Shown here: positions 1 to 11,105 of the stretch, piece by piece | How the letters are laid out: every line of letters starts with the position of its first letter | How positions within the stretch are numbered: the first letter of the stretch is position 1 | Assembly: GCF_018294505.1 (NCBI RefSeq) | Contig: NC_057794.1 | Span: 188,823,716 to 188,887,715 of the forward strand | Direction: 5' to 3' | DNA length: 64,000 bases | DNA from: Triticum aestivum | Taxonomy: Eukaryota; Streptophyta; Magnoliopsida; Poales; Poaceae | Translations under genes and position numbers: made by a program | The notes under the pieces: generated by a model | Told to the model about the DNA's origin: nothing | The model's database searches: none | What the model saw: the letters and a program-made list of their open reading frames with translations, nothing else

Positions 1-1263
1 CTTGTGATTGAACTTGACGAGGAACTCAACGAGGTGGTACGGAGTGACGGCCACATCCGCGTGGCTCAAACGGAACTGCTTCCGGATGGCTCGGTCGACG
101 TCAAGCGCCTCAAGGCGCCGTGGCGAGTTGACTGACCAGGCGATGGCGGCAGTCTGCTCCCAGTCGAGCATGTCACGGTCCATGTCGAAGGAGGACGGGA
201 TGATGCAGGAGTCCTCCTCCGGGCGAGCGTCCGGCGCCCCAATACCAGCAGAGGCGCGGGCCATCGCGGGCTGGCGTGGTGGAGGAAGGGCCGACGCGGG
301 AGGAGCGGCAACGATGGCGGCCTAGGAACTCGCGCCCGGCGAAGTTGGCGATGAACGAGGGCGAGCAGCCGTGGAAGGGGGGAGCCTGGGTGGGGGAGGC
401 CTTGGCTTGGAGCGCAGCGGGCACTTGCGCTCGGTATGACCGGAGAGCTTGCAGGACAGGCAGCGGATTGGATCTCTGCAAGCGACGGAGCGGTGGTGCT
501 GCGGAGCAAGGCAACGAGAGCAGAGGCCCTCCGTGCGCCTTTTGAAGTGGAGCTGGCTCGCCCGACGCTGCGCCTCGAGGTGGAGAGCCGCGGGATGGGC
601 AGGGGATGCAGCAGGCCGGCTTGAAGGCGCGTCCCGTCGAGGGCGGCGCGGGCGGCGCGCAGCAGTCCATCCGGCCTCCTCCCGAGGCGAGGATGGGACA
701 TCGTCCGGCGTGCGTGGACAGCCTGGAGGCACGAAGACGGCTTGGTCAGAGCCGGGCGGGATGATAATGGCTGAGCGGAGGCGAGAGGCCGCATTGAAGG
801 CGCCGGTCGCCATAGCTGCCGATGGACGCGAGGACACCTCGCCTTGATTGCGCTCGGCGCCTTGAATGCAGGCCGAGGGGGCCAGAGCGCCATCAAGGCC
901 CGGGAGGGGGGGCAGCGAATCCGGCACCAGTTCGCCCGGATCCCCGGGCAGACGCGACAGCCGCGAAGCGAAGGGAGACGTAGGCATGGCCGCAGCGGCC
1001 GGATCCGACGCGGAGGCAGCAGACGTAGGCCGGGGGGGCTGGCTCAGATCCGGAGCCGAAACCAGCGCAGAAGACCGCAGACGCAGTCGCTGCTCCTCGG
1101 AGAAGAACCACGGGGCCCCAGGAGCGAGGCGGACCGGCCTGAATGGAGGGGGAGGCAACGGGGCGGCCAGTGGCGGACGGGGCGCCGGCGAGGCGGCCGC
1201 GCCCAAGGACGGGGCCGAGGGGAGCGTGGGGCTTCCCAACTGTGTCATTTTTATTGAGCTCAT
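1..1263 (-). pseudogene. LINE-type ORF1 (zinc-knuckle gag-like) remnant
   Basis: Reading leftward from 1263, one frame runs to about 322. It is rich in Pro, Ala and Arg and contains two adjacent zinc knuckles near 400-500, the second a canonical C-x2-C-x4-H-x4-C (CLSCKLSGHTERKC). The same protein then seems to continue in two other frames: near 300-450 (SFIANFAGREFLGRHRC) and from about 270 to 1 (DMDRDMLDWEQTAAIAWSV, then AIRKQFRLSHADVAV). At least two frameshifts are therefore needed. Proteins of this layout, a proline-rich start followed by zinc knuckles and an HxxDxxV-type segment, are common as ORF1 of plant non-LTR retrotransposons, where they bind element RNA. The matching RT is not next to it: the RT at 3147-9330 has the same orientation but lies on the wrong side to be its downstream partner. 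The C-terminus leaves the window at base 1. A host zinc-knuckle gene is a weaker alternative. Confidence 0.65.
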
Positions 1264-2005
1264 TTTTGGTTCTTGGCTGATTCACTTTTTTCTACACAAG
1301 ACAATGTTAAAGCACTTAAGTGAAACATTGAAGAAATTGTTATCTGAATCAACGCACAAGCATTTAGTTGTACCCATATATGTTCTCTGAATAAAAACTT
1401 ATCTGATACTCCTACTTCACAAACCATTGGTATTAAATTTCATCAACGACATTTTCAGCTAATAGTTTCAGTCTTGGTTTCAGAAATTTAACTGTGTGCC
1501 ATGGCCAGGGCCTGGGTTCAGAATTTTTTAATGCAACTATGATTCCCTGGTCCTGCTACCGGACGACGAGGGGGGGGAGAACGCCACACTGCGCAACGCT
1601 CGGTCAGAGAGGCTGAGACTGCATTTTCCTCTTTTGTAAGAATCCACGAGCACTGATGAACACCATTCGGCTGGCTCGGGGTACCCTTGAATCGAAAAAA
1701 AAGCATAGCTGACCAGTGTTTCAGGCTCGGAGAGCACGCGAACACAAACATGTTGCTGCTGGCCTTATTTTGAACGGCACACGGACATACATAATTTATT
1801 ATTCTTTGGCTGGGCTACTACCAAACTGGAATGTTATGAACATCCATCGAACGCTACCTATACCTGTATGATGCTTAGTATGAGTATAAAAGTGTAGGCG
1901 TAGCTAGTTACGTTGAACACACATGCAACTCAACTAGTGAGATCTCAGGTTTTTTTTTTGCCGGAGTCAGATCTTAGTTGAGATAACAATAAGGCTGGAT
2001 TTAAC
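1264..2005. other. Unclassified intergenic stretch
   Basis: No convincing gene. A TATA-like TATAAAA lies near 1885 with no credible ORF downstream. A GC-richer patch at 1545-1620 contains a G run. The sequence could be flanking DNA or the 5' part of the LINE whose ORF1 ends at 1263. Confidence 0.4.
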
Positions 2006-2387
2006 GGACGCGGTGTTCTCACTCCTAGGTGCATATGCACCCATTGTCTAAATACACATTTTGAAAAGTTGGAAATTCGGAACAAAAATCCCACAGATAT
2101 ATCCGGACATTCTATGTGCATGCACAAAGTTTCGGTGAAAAACGATGTTTTTTGTGGCTTGTATAAAAAAGATAAAGAAATGCAAAATGAATAGTTGTAA
2201 TGAAGCATCAGAAAATGTCTTTTTTACACAAGCCATAAAAAACCTCGTTTTTCACCAAAAACTTTGTGCACGCACATAAAATATCCGAGTATACACAAGG
2301 AATTTTTGTTCGGAATTTTTTAACTTTTCAAAATGTGTATTTAGACAGTGGATGCATATGCACCTAGGAGCCATTGTCAATTTCCGT
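2006..2387. mobile_element. Mutator-like foldback MITE
   Basis: The two halves are inverted copies. CTCCTAGGTGCATATGCAC near 2022 is mirrored by GTGCATATGCACCTAGGAG-type sequence ending at 2370 (with one or two changes), and the similarity continues inward through the 'acacattttgaaaagtt' segment. The 9-bp word ggatttaac occurs at 1997-2005 and again at 2388-2396, which fits the 9-bp target duplication of Mutator-like elements. The outermost 15 bases of the two ends match poorly, so the exact termini are uncertain. It encodes nothing and would be non-autonomous. Confidence 0.6.
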
Positions 2388-3146
2388 GGATTTAACCCAC
2401 TATACTCTACTTTTGAAACAACTATTCTAAACTGTGGAGAGAGTCGTTTTTTACTTATATAATAAGTGTTTTTTACAACTAGAAATTTTTGATGTAATAA
2501 GCTCCAAAATGAATATTCTTTTGTACGAATAATTGGATTACCAGTGTTTAGATCCTGACTCACCACTCTTAACACTGACCATTGACCATGGTTAGCTAAA
2601 GTGAAAATACCAAACCCTCCTAAAATATGACCCCAATCTTCGACGTCTAATGCACACAATTGTCTTAAGAACCGTCATGCCTACGTTCTAAACCGCCGCC
2701 GTGGCAAAAAACTTTTTAATTTTTTTGGAAGATGAAATTGAGAAACTTTTTTTGGTAGATGAAAGTGAGACCTATTTTTTCTTTTGAGAAATGTTTTTAT
2801 CCAAACGGACGCAGTTGGATAAAATGGACCACCCCATTGGAGTTGCTCTTAAAAAATTAAAGTGTGAGCGAATTTTGAATTTTTTTTGAACAAAAGGTAT
2901 CTAGAATTCTCAAAAATTAAAAATCGGGTACATATGTTTGGAAGGACCGTGTCAAACTTTACATGCCACGAGTTCTAAAGTTAAGGGGTACCGTAGTGCA
3001 ATGTTTTTGAGAAACAAGTTACTTTTTTTTGAGACAAGAAAAACAAGTCACTAATCGCAACAGTACGACCTCATGGAAAAAGGCTACACCTAGACGTGTG
3101 AGTACGCTGCACAGAGGATGGGGATGGGTGGTTCGTGGGTGAAGGA
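2388..3146. other. AT-rich unclassified stretch
   Basis: AT-rich with many T homopolymers. No ORF, RNA gene or clear terminal repeats were recognised. The right part adjoins the poly-T (poly-A tail on the minus strand) of the LINE that begins at about 3147. Confidence 0.4.
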
Positions 3147-4308
3147 TTTTTTTTTTCGAAAGGGAGGCATAAGATTTGTCTCATCTATTAAATAAGGAGA
3201 GAATAGAGTTTTGAGAATTACAACACACCCACACTTTCGGCATGACAATTACTCGCCCAGAAAAATATTCCCTAATTTCTTTGCGCCCGCGGCCATCCAA
3301 AGCTTGGCCTCATCGACGATGGCAGTGAGAAGGATGGTCGGTGGTGCACTTTTGTGGCGGAACACCCGAGCATTTCTTTCATTCCAAATGGTCCACGAGA
3401 CGAGCATGGTGAGGGAGGCCATCGCTTGCCGGTTAGGGTTGCGGTTGTCGGTTCTCTTGTCCCACCACTGGTAGACGGAGTCGTCCATGAGCCACTCGGA
3501 TGTATCCATGTGCGCAAGACCTAACTTCTCAATAAGAGACTTCCATAGTCGAATCGTGTAGAGGCACTTGAAGAAAAGGTGGGCTCCCGATTCTTGCTCC
3601 CTATTGCAAAGCTTGCAAAGGCCACAATTTGGCCAACCTCGACGTTCCAAGCGATCGGCGGTTCAAATTCTATCTTGCAACGCCAACCAAGCAAAAAAAC
3701 TTAACCTTTGGAGGTGCCCATGCCTTCCAAACCATGCGATCCAAGGGGGAGAGAGTCATGCCTAGGAATTGAGCCTTGTATGCAGTGGCCGCCGTGTAGG
3801 TCCAATCATTCGCATGCTTCCAAACGATGACGTCTTCAGTTTGCTCATGAAGGTGGACGTCATTAATGAGCATCCAAAGAGTGAAGAACTCCCTAATGTG
3901 GGCGATGGAGACAACCGTGTCCGTGTCATGATTGATCTTGAAGATCCAAGCATTCCCCGCGAGGGCCTCACGGACCTTCCAATTCTTTCTTCTCGAGGCC
4001 GCAAACAAGAGTGACGCGATATCCTTGGGTTTGCGACCAAGAAGCCACGGGGAGCCCCAAAAAGGTGTTTTGGCGCCATCCCCTACAGTGATAGTCGTAG
4101 AGGCATAGGAAAACTCGAGGTCCTCCTCCGTGCACGGGTTTCCAAGGCCAACCCATAATCTGCGGGGCTCAGTCCATTCATACCATAGCCATCGGAGCCG
4201 CAAAGCACGTGCAAACTTGTCGGTGTCGAGCACCCCGAGGCCACCATATTCTTTTGGTCTACAAACCACCTTCCAGTTGACCTTACATTTGGCTCCCATT
4301 GTCTTGTC
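3147..4308 (-). pseudogene. LINE reverse transcriptase, C-terminal part with zf-RVT domain
   Basis: This is the 3' half of a non-LTR retrotransposon on the minus strand. From 4299 to about 3700 the frame reads as the linker after the RT (GAKCKVNWKVVCRPKEYGGL, WLWYEWTEPRRLW). From about 3690 to 3249 it reads as the zinc-binding zf-RVT domain (GLCKLCNREQESGAHLFFKC, with paired Cys, His and Cys). The two parts are in different frames: a run of seven A at about 3696-3702 looks one base too long, and just beyond it a Trp codon has become TGA. A poly-T run at about 3149-3158 is the poly-A tail. The element is inactive. Its RT domain lies at 8535-9330, separated by the element at 4309-8534. Confidence 0.85.
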
Positions 4309-7300
4309 TGTAACACCCCGGATGTAATTTACTTTATTTGTATTCCAACTCTTGTCGTTTCCGGCACTAAGTTATTTTATTTCATCGTTGTCGGGTTTTT
4401 GTCTCCGAGTGTTTTGTCTTTGTCATGCGTCTCATATCATGTCATCATGTGCATTGCATTTGCATACGTGTTCGTCTCATGCATCCGAGCATTTTCCCTG
4501 TTGTCCGTTTGCATTCCGGCGCTCCTATGTCCTCCGGTGTCCCTTTCTACCTCTTTTCATGTGTGGGCGTTAAACGTTTTTGGATTGGACCGATACTTGC
4601 CAAGCGGCCTTGGTTTACTACCGGTAGACCGCATGTCAAGTTTCGTGCCATTTGGACTTCGTTTGATACTCCAACGGTTAACCGAGGGACCGAAAAGGCT
4701 TCATGTGTGTTGCAGCCCAACACCCCTCCAAACTGACCCAAAACCCACCTAAACCCTCTCTATCATCTAGAGCGTTCGATCACAATCGCGTGGCCGCAAA
4801 TCGCACCTCATTTGGAGCTTCCTAACTCCTACCTATAAAACTATGTCTCCCCCGAAATTTTCGGGTCTTCCCTACCCTAAACCTTGCTCCTCTCCCTCTC
4901 GCCGCGCCGGACACGTCCGGTCCGGCCGGACGAAACCGCCGCCGCCACCCGCAGCCAACCGGGGGCCGCCACCCGTCCCACGCCGGCCCTCCTCCGCCGC
5001 CAGCCCGCGAGGCTCAGGGAGGACCCTCGCGCGTCGCCTCCCGGGCCGAGACCCCGCGCGCCCGCGCCGCCTTCTTCCAACCCTCCGGCGCCCGGCGCTG
5101 CCATCGACCTCGTCGGCCGTCGCCGACGTGCCTCGCCGCTGGCAACCTCGGCGCCCGCGCCCCTTGCGCCCGAGGCCGGTCACCGCGCCACCGCCCACGC
5201 CGTCCTCCGGTGAGCCCTCGACTCCCTCCAGCGAGCTCTCCCCAAGACCGACAAGTCCCGCTCCGGCAAGCTACATTAACTCCGGCGAACAGTTGAACGG
5301 CAGCGAACCTCGTAATCCACGCCAGATCCAGATCTGAGCATCTCGGGGTTGACTTTTTCGTCCCTAACCCTAAATTTTATGCATACTTTGACATGCCATA
5401 ACTTTGCATCCGTAACTCCGATTCGTGCGTGTAGCATATCAAAATGTTTGTCTCGACGAGTACATCATTTTATCTCTTTGCAAATTTTCATTTGATCTCA
5501 TCTTGATGCCCGAAATGCTGTTGGAAGAGGGCTATGTGAGGAATATTTCAGATCTGTTTCAGCAAATGGTCTTTTGTCATTTTTGCCATGATTAATGTGT
5601 GCATGCTATGATCCTGAGCTCTACATGTGTTTTGTTAAATGTCATGCCATCTTTACAGGGGTGTATGCCATGTATTTTTGTGATCTTCGTGGTGACTAGC
5701 ACCAGCATGCAAAGTAGCTTACTCAATGATGTTGATTTCAGGGACTTAAAATTTCACTAAGTCATTGTCCTACTGTAATTTTTATGCCATATGTTCATGT
5801 TGTTTCCTAGTGATCCGTGCCTCTTTTGAGGATGATCAGTAAGGATGTTTTGTTAATATTGTGGTGCTCTTTCTATCCATGTCTTTGTTTGCAATTATGG
5901 AGCATCCTACCTTGAGTCAATCAAACTCTACTTTTGCTATAAAATTTTCCTAGCAGATTGTTAACATGTTTATCGATTTTGCTGAGGGTGTTGCTATTGA
6001 TCCGTGCATGCTATGTTGTTGTTCCTGCCATGTCTAGCTTCTATTTCATGTCTTCTTGATGAGTGCATGCTTAGTTTGTCATGCAATTTCTCGTAGTGAG
6101 TGCATCGAGCTCGTAAACATGTCTACTTGTTAATCTGTTTTGCATGCTCCAGTTTTTCACTAAGTCTGAATCTGTTTATATTTTTGCTATGTTCACATGC
6201 TTGCAATTGTATTTTCTGATCCCTTTTGACTCAAGGTCACTAAGGGACTTTTGTTATATGCTTTGAGTAGCTTCATGCCATGCCTTGCTTTGTCATGATA
6301 TGCTCCTGTAGCATATAGTTATCATGCTCTAAAGATTGCTTCCTGGTGATAAATTCCTGATTTGTTATTTCACCAAGTCTGAAACCAGTAATTTTTTGCT
6401 TTTTTGCCATGCTTGTTTGAACCTGTTAATGAGTGAATTAGCCGTAGCTCAGTGTTCATCTTTTGTCAAGCATCATGAGTGGATCCCTGCCATGTATTTG
6501 TTTGCCATGTTTGAGTGTTGTAGCATATTTATCTTGATGCATTTAGATGGCTACTTGCTGTTTATTGCAGACCGGTGCCATATTTGTTTTGCTTGTCATT
6601 TCCAAACCGTGCATCCGATTCCGATGATCTTTATATCGATTTCAACCGAAATCGCCTCACCTTTCCAGTGGCACTCTTGGATTTCCAAGTTGAGGCCAGG
6701 TTCAATCTTTCCTTTCCAAATCATGCATATGCATCACATACTGCATCCCGCATATCATACTATGTTTGCATCATGTTGTTTGAGCATTGCACGTGGTTGA
6801 TTGTGTTCCTTGTGCTTGTTGTTCTTGCTTGGGTAGAGCTGGGAGACGAATACGTGAACGAGGAGTCCGTTGAGTACGCTTACGAGGGTCAAGGCAACTC
6901 TGAGAACTTTGCAAGCAAGATGACCATACCCTCCAAATCACTTCTATCTTTGCTTGCTAGATGCTCGCTCTTTTGCTATGCCTATGCTACGATACCTACC
7001 ACTTGCTTATCACGCCTCCCAAAATTGCCATGTCAAACCCCTAATCTACCTTGTCCTAGCAAACCGTTGTTTGGCTATGTTACCGCTTTGCTCAGCCCTC
7101 TTATAGCGTTGCTAGTTGCAGGTGAGGATTGGAGATCGTTCCTTGTTGGAACTTGTTTATTGTTGGGATATCACCATATTATCTTGTTTATCTTAATGCA
7201 CCTATATACTTGGTAAAGGGTGGAAGGCTCGGCCTTATACCTGGTGTTTTGTTCCACTCTTGCCGCCCTAGTTTCCGTCATATCGGTGTTATGTTCCCGG

Positions 7301-8534
7301 ATTTTGCGTTCCTTACACGGTTGGGTTATAATGGGAACCCCTTGACAGTTTGCCTTGAATAAAACTCCTTTAGCAATGCCCAACCTTGGTTTTACCATTT
7401 GCCACCTAACCTCTTTTTCCCTTGGGTTTCCGGAGCCCAAGGGTCATCTTTATTTAAACCCCCCCGGGCCAGTGCTCCTCTGAGTGTTGGTCCACCTTGT
7501 CAGCCGCCGGTGGCCACCAGGGGCAACTGTGGGCTGGCCTACCGGAAGTTTGGACAATTTGAGTGTGCCTTGAGAACGAGATATGTGCAGCTCCTATCGG
7601 GATTTGTCGGCACATTCGGGCGGTGTTGCCGGACTTGTTTTACCATTGTCGAGGATGTCTTGTAACCGGGATGCCGAGTCTGATCGGAATGTCTTGGGAG
7701 AAGGAATATCCTTCGTTGACTGTGAGAGCTTGTGATGGGCTAAGTTGGGACTCCCCTGCAGGGATTTGAACTTTCGAAAGCCGTGCCCGCGGTTATGGGC
7801 AAATGGGAATTTGTTAATGTCCGGTTGTAGATAACCTGAAACTTAACTTAATTAAAATGCACCAACCGCGTGTGTAACCGTGATGGTCTCTTCTCGGCGG
7901 AGTCCGGGAAGTGAACACAGTGTTCGAGTAATGCTTGGCGTAGGTTGTTCTAGGATCACTTCTTGATCATAGTTGTTCGATCGTGCTTTGCCTTCCCTTC
8001 TCGCTCTCATTTGCGTATGTTAGCCACCATATATGCTAGTCGCTTGCTATAGCTCCACATCATACCTTTACCTTACCTATAAGCTTAAATAGTCTTGATC
8101 ATGAGGGTGCGGGATTGCTGAGTCCCCGTGGCTCACAGATTACTTCCAAACCAGATGCAGGGACCGATGCTACCGTTCCAGATGATATGACCGAGCTCAA
8201 GTGGGAGTTCGATAAAGACTCTCGTCGTTACTACGTGTCTTTCCCAGATGATCAGTAGTGGTGCCCAGTTGGGGCGATCGGGGACTATGTTGCATTTGGG
8301 GTTTATCTTCATTTTGGTTCCGTAGTCGGACCTTGAGTGTACTTGGATGAATGTAATGTTATTTATGTATTTGTGTGACATGGCGAGTGTAAGCCAACTA
8401 TGTACCTTTCCCCTTTATTTATTTACATGGGTTGTTGTGAAGATTATCTCACTTGCGACATTGCTTTCAATGCGGTTATGCCTCTAAGTCGTGCTTCGAC
8501 ACGTGGGAGATATAGTCGCATCGAGGGCGTTACA
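4309..8534 (+). mobile_element. 4.2-kb solo long LTR (gypsy-type, LARD-like)
   Basis: The block starts TGTAACACCCC and ends GGGCGTTACA, so it has TG...CA ends with a short inverted repeat. It is flanked by a perfect 5-bp direct repeat, ttgtc (4304-4308 and 8535-8539). Removing it together with one repeat copy restores an open LINE frame (SGSDKTMGAKCKVNW). TG...CA ends plus a 5-bp duplication are the marks of LTR-retrotransposon integrase. No internal direct repeats, PBS, PPT or gag-pol are seen, so a solo LTR left by LTR-LTR recombination fits best. LTRs of 4-5 kb are known from Triticeae LARD/Sukkula-type elements, but I cannot verify the family. Inside lie a TATA box (4834), a GC-rich leader (4840-5340) and about 3 kb of T-rich, CATG-rich non-coding sequence. 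A second copy lies inverted at 18915-23158. Confidence 0.75.
4834..4840 (+). promoter_or_regulatory. TATA box of the long LTR
   Basis: TATAAAA sits just upstream of a sharp change to very GC-rich sequence, as expected where an LTR transcript starts. The inverted copy has TATAAATA at the equivalent place (near 22620-22630, minus strand). Confidence 0.5.
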
Positions 8535-9330
8535 TTGTCCGAGCCGGACCAAAGGAAAGCTCTCTCAATTTTGTTAAGGCTATGGAGAGAGCTCTGAGGC
8601 ACGATGAGGGGCGTGATGGAGAATACTGCTTGGGAGGTAATGACCGACCTAACAAGTGTCGTATGACCGATGGTAGTGATGTTTTGGCCCTCCCAAGTGA
8701 CCAATTTGCCGGCCGCTTTGTCCTCAAGGTATTGAAAATCCACCTTCTTCAGTTGCCAAATGGAGAGTGGTAGTCCTAGGTATTTGACCGGAAAAAAGGC
8801 ACGTGCTACCGGCATGCTCTGAAGAATTTGCTCAAGGTCAAGGTGGTTGCAGCGAATAGGCACAACCGAGCTTTTTTGGAAGTTGGAACAAAGGCCTGTG
8901 ATGTCCCCAAAGCCTCTCAAAATAGAGGCAAGATTGTCGATGTCCCGCTTGATGGGGGCCACAAAGACCGCCGCATCATCCGCATAGAGGGAGGTGCGCA
9001 CCATGGCACCCCGACCACGGATCTTATGAAGGAGCCCTTTTCGCGTCGCTAAGTCTAGGATCTTATGCAAGGGGTCAATTGCCAGGACAAAGAGGAGTGG
9101 AGAGATGGGGTCCCCCTGCCTGAATCCACGGCCATGCTTGACAGGAGGGCCGGGTAGCCCGTTTAGCATTATCCGAGATGAAGAAGAGGATAGAAGCGCA
9201 GCAATCCAAGCTCGAAATTTTGGAGGGAAGCCCAACCGTTGGAGCAGCTCAAGAATGTATCCCCACTTGACTGAGTCGAAAGCCAAGCAAAAATCAAAGA
9301 GTTTCCGAGATGTGGTTCTTGGCAAGTGCA
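8535..9330 (-). pseudogene. LINE reverse transcriptase domain (5'-truncated)
   Basis: Reading leftward from 9325, the frame gives a typical plant non-LTR RT: AFDSVKWGYILELLQRLGFP, the conserved GFRQGDPISPLLFVLAIDPL block, and the catalytic box YADDAAVF. It stays open to KIERAFLWSGSD, where the 4.2-kb LTR enters; the protein resumes at 4308. The N-terminal part of the RT and the whole endonuclease are missing, so the copy is 5'-truncated, as is usual after target-primed reverse transcription. The first residues (KLFDFCLAFDSV) suggest a small indel in the K-L-D-F motif. A weak 11-of-12 match between 3128-3139 and 9312-9323 (gtggttcNtgg) could be a decayed target duplication but is not convincing. 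Confidence 0.85.
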
Positions 9331-9821
9331 GTCACGTGGAGACGATGACAGAGAGAGATTCTCAGCAGACTAGAAAAGTACAAACACTTCCTTTCCTTTG
9401 TCTCTCCTCCATCTCATCCCTTTTCCTTCTCTCCGCCTCATCGTGCGTCTCTCTCTCCTTTTTCACTTTATCGCCTAAGAACCGTCCCGGCCCCACCAGG
9501 AGCTCTCCTCATCTCCAATCTCCGCCCCCTCTCCCCACCCTATCCAGTCACTCCATCCCTCACCACGAGGTCCTCCTCCTCAAGCTCCCCTGCCCGATCT
9601 TCTAGAGGTCACCCCCTCCCTCACTACGAACTCCTGAAGCTCACGCCGTCGCCAGAGCCCGAAGCTGCTACCTCGCGGAGTCGAGCTGGCCTGCCACGAG
9701 CCCCACCATGCCGACCGAGTGCCTCGTCGTCGTCACCCGCAAGAAGATGATCTGCCCTTGGTCACCAATGGATTTCCACCGCCTTACAGTGGTAGATCCA
9801 CCTCCCGCCCCTCACCCCAGC
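9331..9821 (+). other. C/T-rich leader-like sequence, possible disrupted gene 5' end
   Basis: Strongly pyrimidine-rich (many CTC and TCC words) and then GC-rich, like a plant 5' UTR. An ATG at 9708 opens a frame of about 38 codons (MPTECLVVVTRKKMICPWSP) that is cut by the hAT element at 9822. Without the hAT element the frame stops after three more codons at about 10740, although another frame continues as PVFEDGIDEVLVAVFPDLSL. I do not recognise the protein. It may be a gene fragment or leader sequence from an older element. Confidence 0.25.
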
Positions 9822-10723
9822 CAGTGGCGGAGCTAGCATTTGATAACAGGGTGGGCCACCCCAAAATTCTTCAGTTTGCTCTTCGGCCACATCTGCAGTC
9901 CTCTGCACACTCGACTCCCTCATACTTCCTCCGTTCCAAATTACTCGTCGCAGAAATAGATGTATCTAGAACTAAAATACATCTAGATATATCCATACCT
10001 GCGACAAGTAATTCGGAACGGAGGGAGTACTAGCTATCTTCCTAGCATGTCTCTCAAAAACAGAAGAGATGTTTCCGGTCCTCTTCATTTAATAATTCTG
10101 CAATAACATGGTTATGATTTCTTTAGTTCACCTATTTATGTGCTGCATCTAATCATATTCATCTACATCTAAAGTACAGAATTCATCCATGTAATATATA
10201 AACATTGCATCTCTCTTTCCATTCCCTCTCAGAGTCAGAATAACCAAGAACTTTACTGAAATCGGTCAAAGGGGATGTTTTTTGCGAGAAAAGGGGGATT
10301 TGAGGTCAGTACCTCTCTCTCCCTCTCTGTGCGCCTGAGTGGACTGAGCGCCGTGGCCCGTGGGCGACTCGCCGGCTCCGGCAAGCACTAGCAAGGTCAG
10401 GGCGGCCGGGTGACGCGCGGAGCAGGCAGGGCCAATGCCCACGTGTGTGAGGGCGGTTCCTCCTGGTGGCCAGCGAGGCGATGCCGCAACGGGAAAGCAG
10501 GAAGCAGCGGGCGAATCGGAATCTAGAGAGACAAGGGTTGTGCGCTGTAGGTGCGCTGCGTGTGCTGTGCGTTCGGCCTTCTTTCTCCTTGGCTGCTCTT
10601 TCTGCCTTGCTGGGCTTCTTTCCCCCTGGCCCGTGTATTAACAATCCTATCCTATACACAGGCCGACGCAAAATCCCAAGGTGGGCCGCAGCCCATCCTG
10701 TCCATCCTGTGGCTCCGCCACTG
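9822..10723. mobile_element. Non-autonomous hAT element
   Basis: Terminal inverted repeats of 12 bp (CAGTGGCGGAGC at 9822; GCTCCGCCACTG ending at 10723) are flanked by a perfect 8-bp duplication, accccagc, at 9814-9821 and 10724-10731. CAGTG ends and 8-bp duplications define the hAT superfamily. The 902-bp element has no transposase. It carries a Stowaway MITE at 9925-10027, which must have inserted later. Confidence 0.85.
9925..10027. mobile_element. Stowaway MITE (Tc1/mariner type)
   Basis: A 103-bp near-perfect foldback. The left end is CTTCCTCCGTTCC and the right end GGAACGGAGGGAG, with TA on both sides (9923-9924 and 10028-10029). The C-T-C-C-C-T-C-C-G-T terminus and TA target are diagnostic of Triticeae Stowaway elements. 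It sits inside the hAT element. Confidence 0.93.
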
Positions 10724-10731
10724 ACCCCAGC

Positions 10732-11105
10732 GCCAGTCTTTGAGGATGGAATCGATGAAGTCCTCGTTGCCGTCTTCCCTGATCTCTCTCTCATCAATTT
10801 GGTCCCGTCCTGGTTGAATTAACTTGTCTGTATAAACCGAACACATTCTGGCAGTTTATGGCCACGTTTGAAGGAACCGTCCTGCATTTGGGGGAGAACC
10901 GTCAGCGTGCAATTTAAATGAGCGAAAAACGGAGCGATCATCAATAGACGGAGTTATACGATTTTTTGTTTCAACAAATGGAGTTTGTAACGGGGTGTCA
11001 GCGACACTTGGTACCGAATCGTGGATAAAACCAAACAAGCAGGAACAATACGAGGGGCTCCCGTGACACAGCCAATGTCAGATGGCAGTGTTAGGCCCAG
11101 TATGA
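10732..11105. other. Unclassified spacer between two hAT elements
   Basis: The first 100 bases continue the possible gene fragment interrupted at 9822. The remainder has no coherent ORF or recognised repeat. Confidence 0.3.

Noticed and set aside
844..1257. Open frames on + over the LINE ORF1
   Set aside because: GC-rich shadow frames; the zinc knuckles are only on the minus strand.
4843..5337. 164-codon Pro/Arg-rich ORF in the long LTR
   Set aside because: Low-complexity GC-driven frame; the inverted copy does not preserve it.
3128..9323. gtggttcNtgg at both ends of the first LINE as a target duplication
   Set aside because: The left copy is not adjacent to the poly-A tail and similarity stops after about 11 bases.
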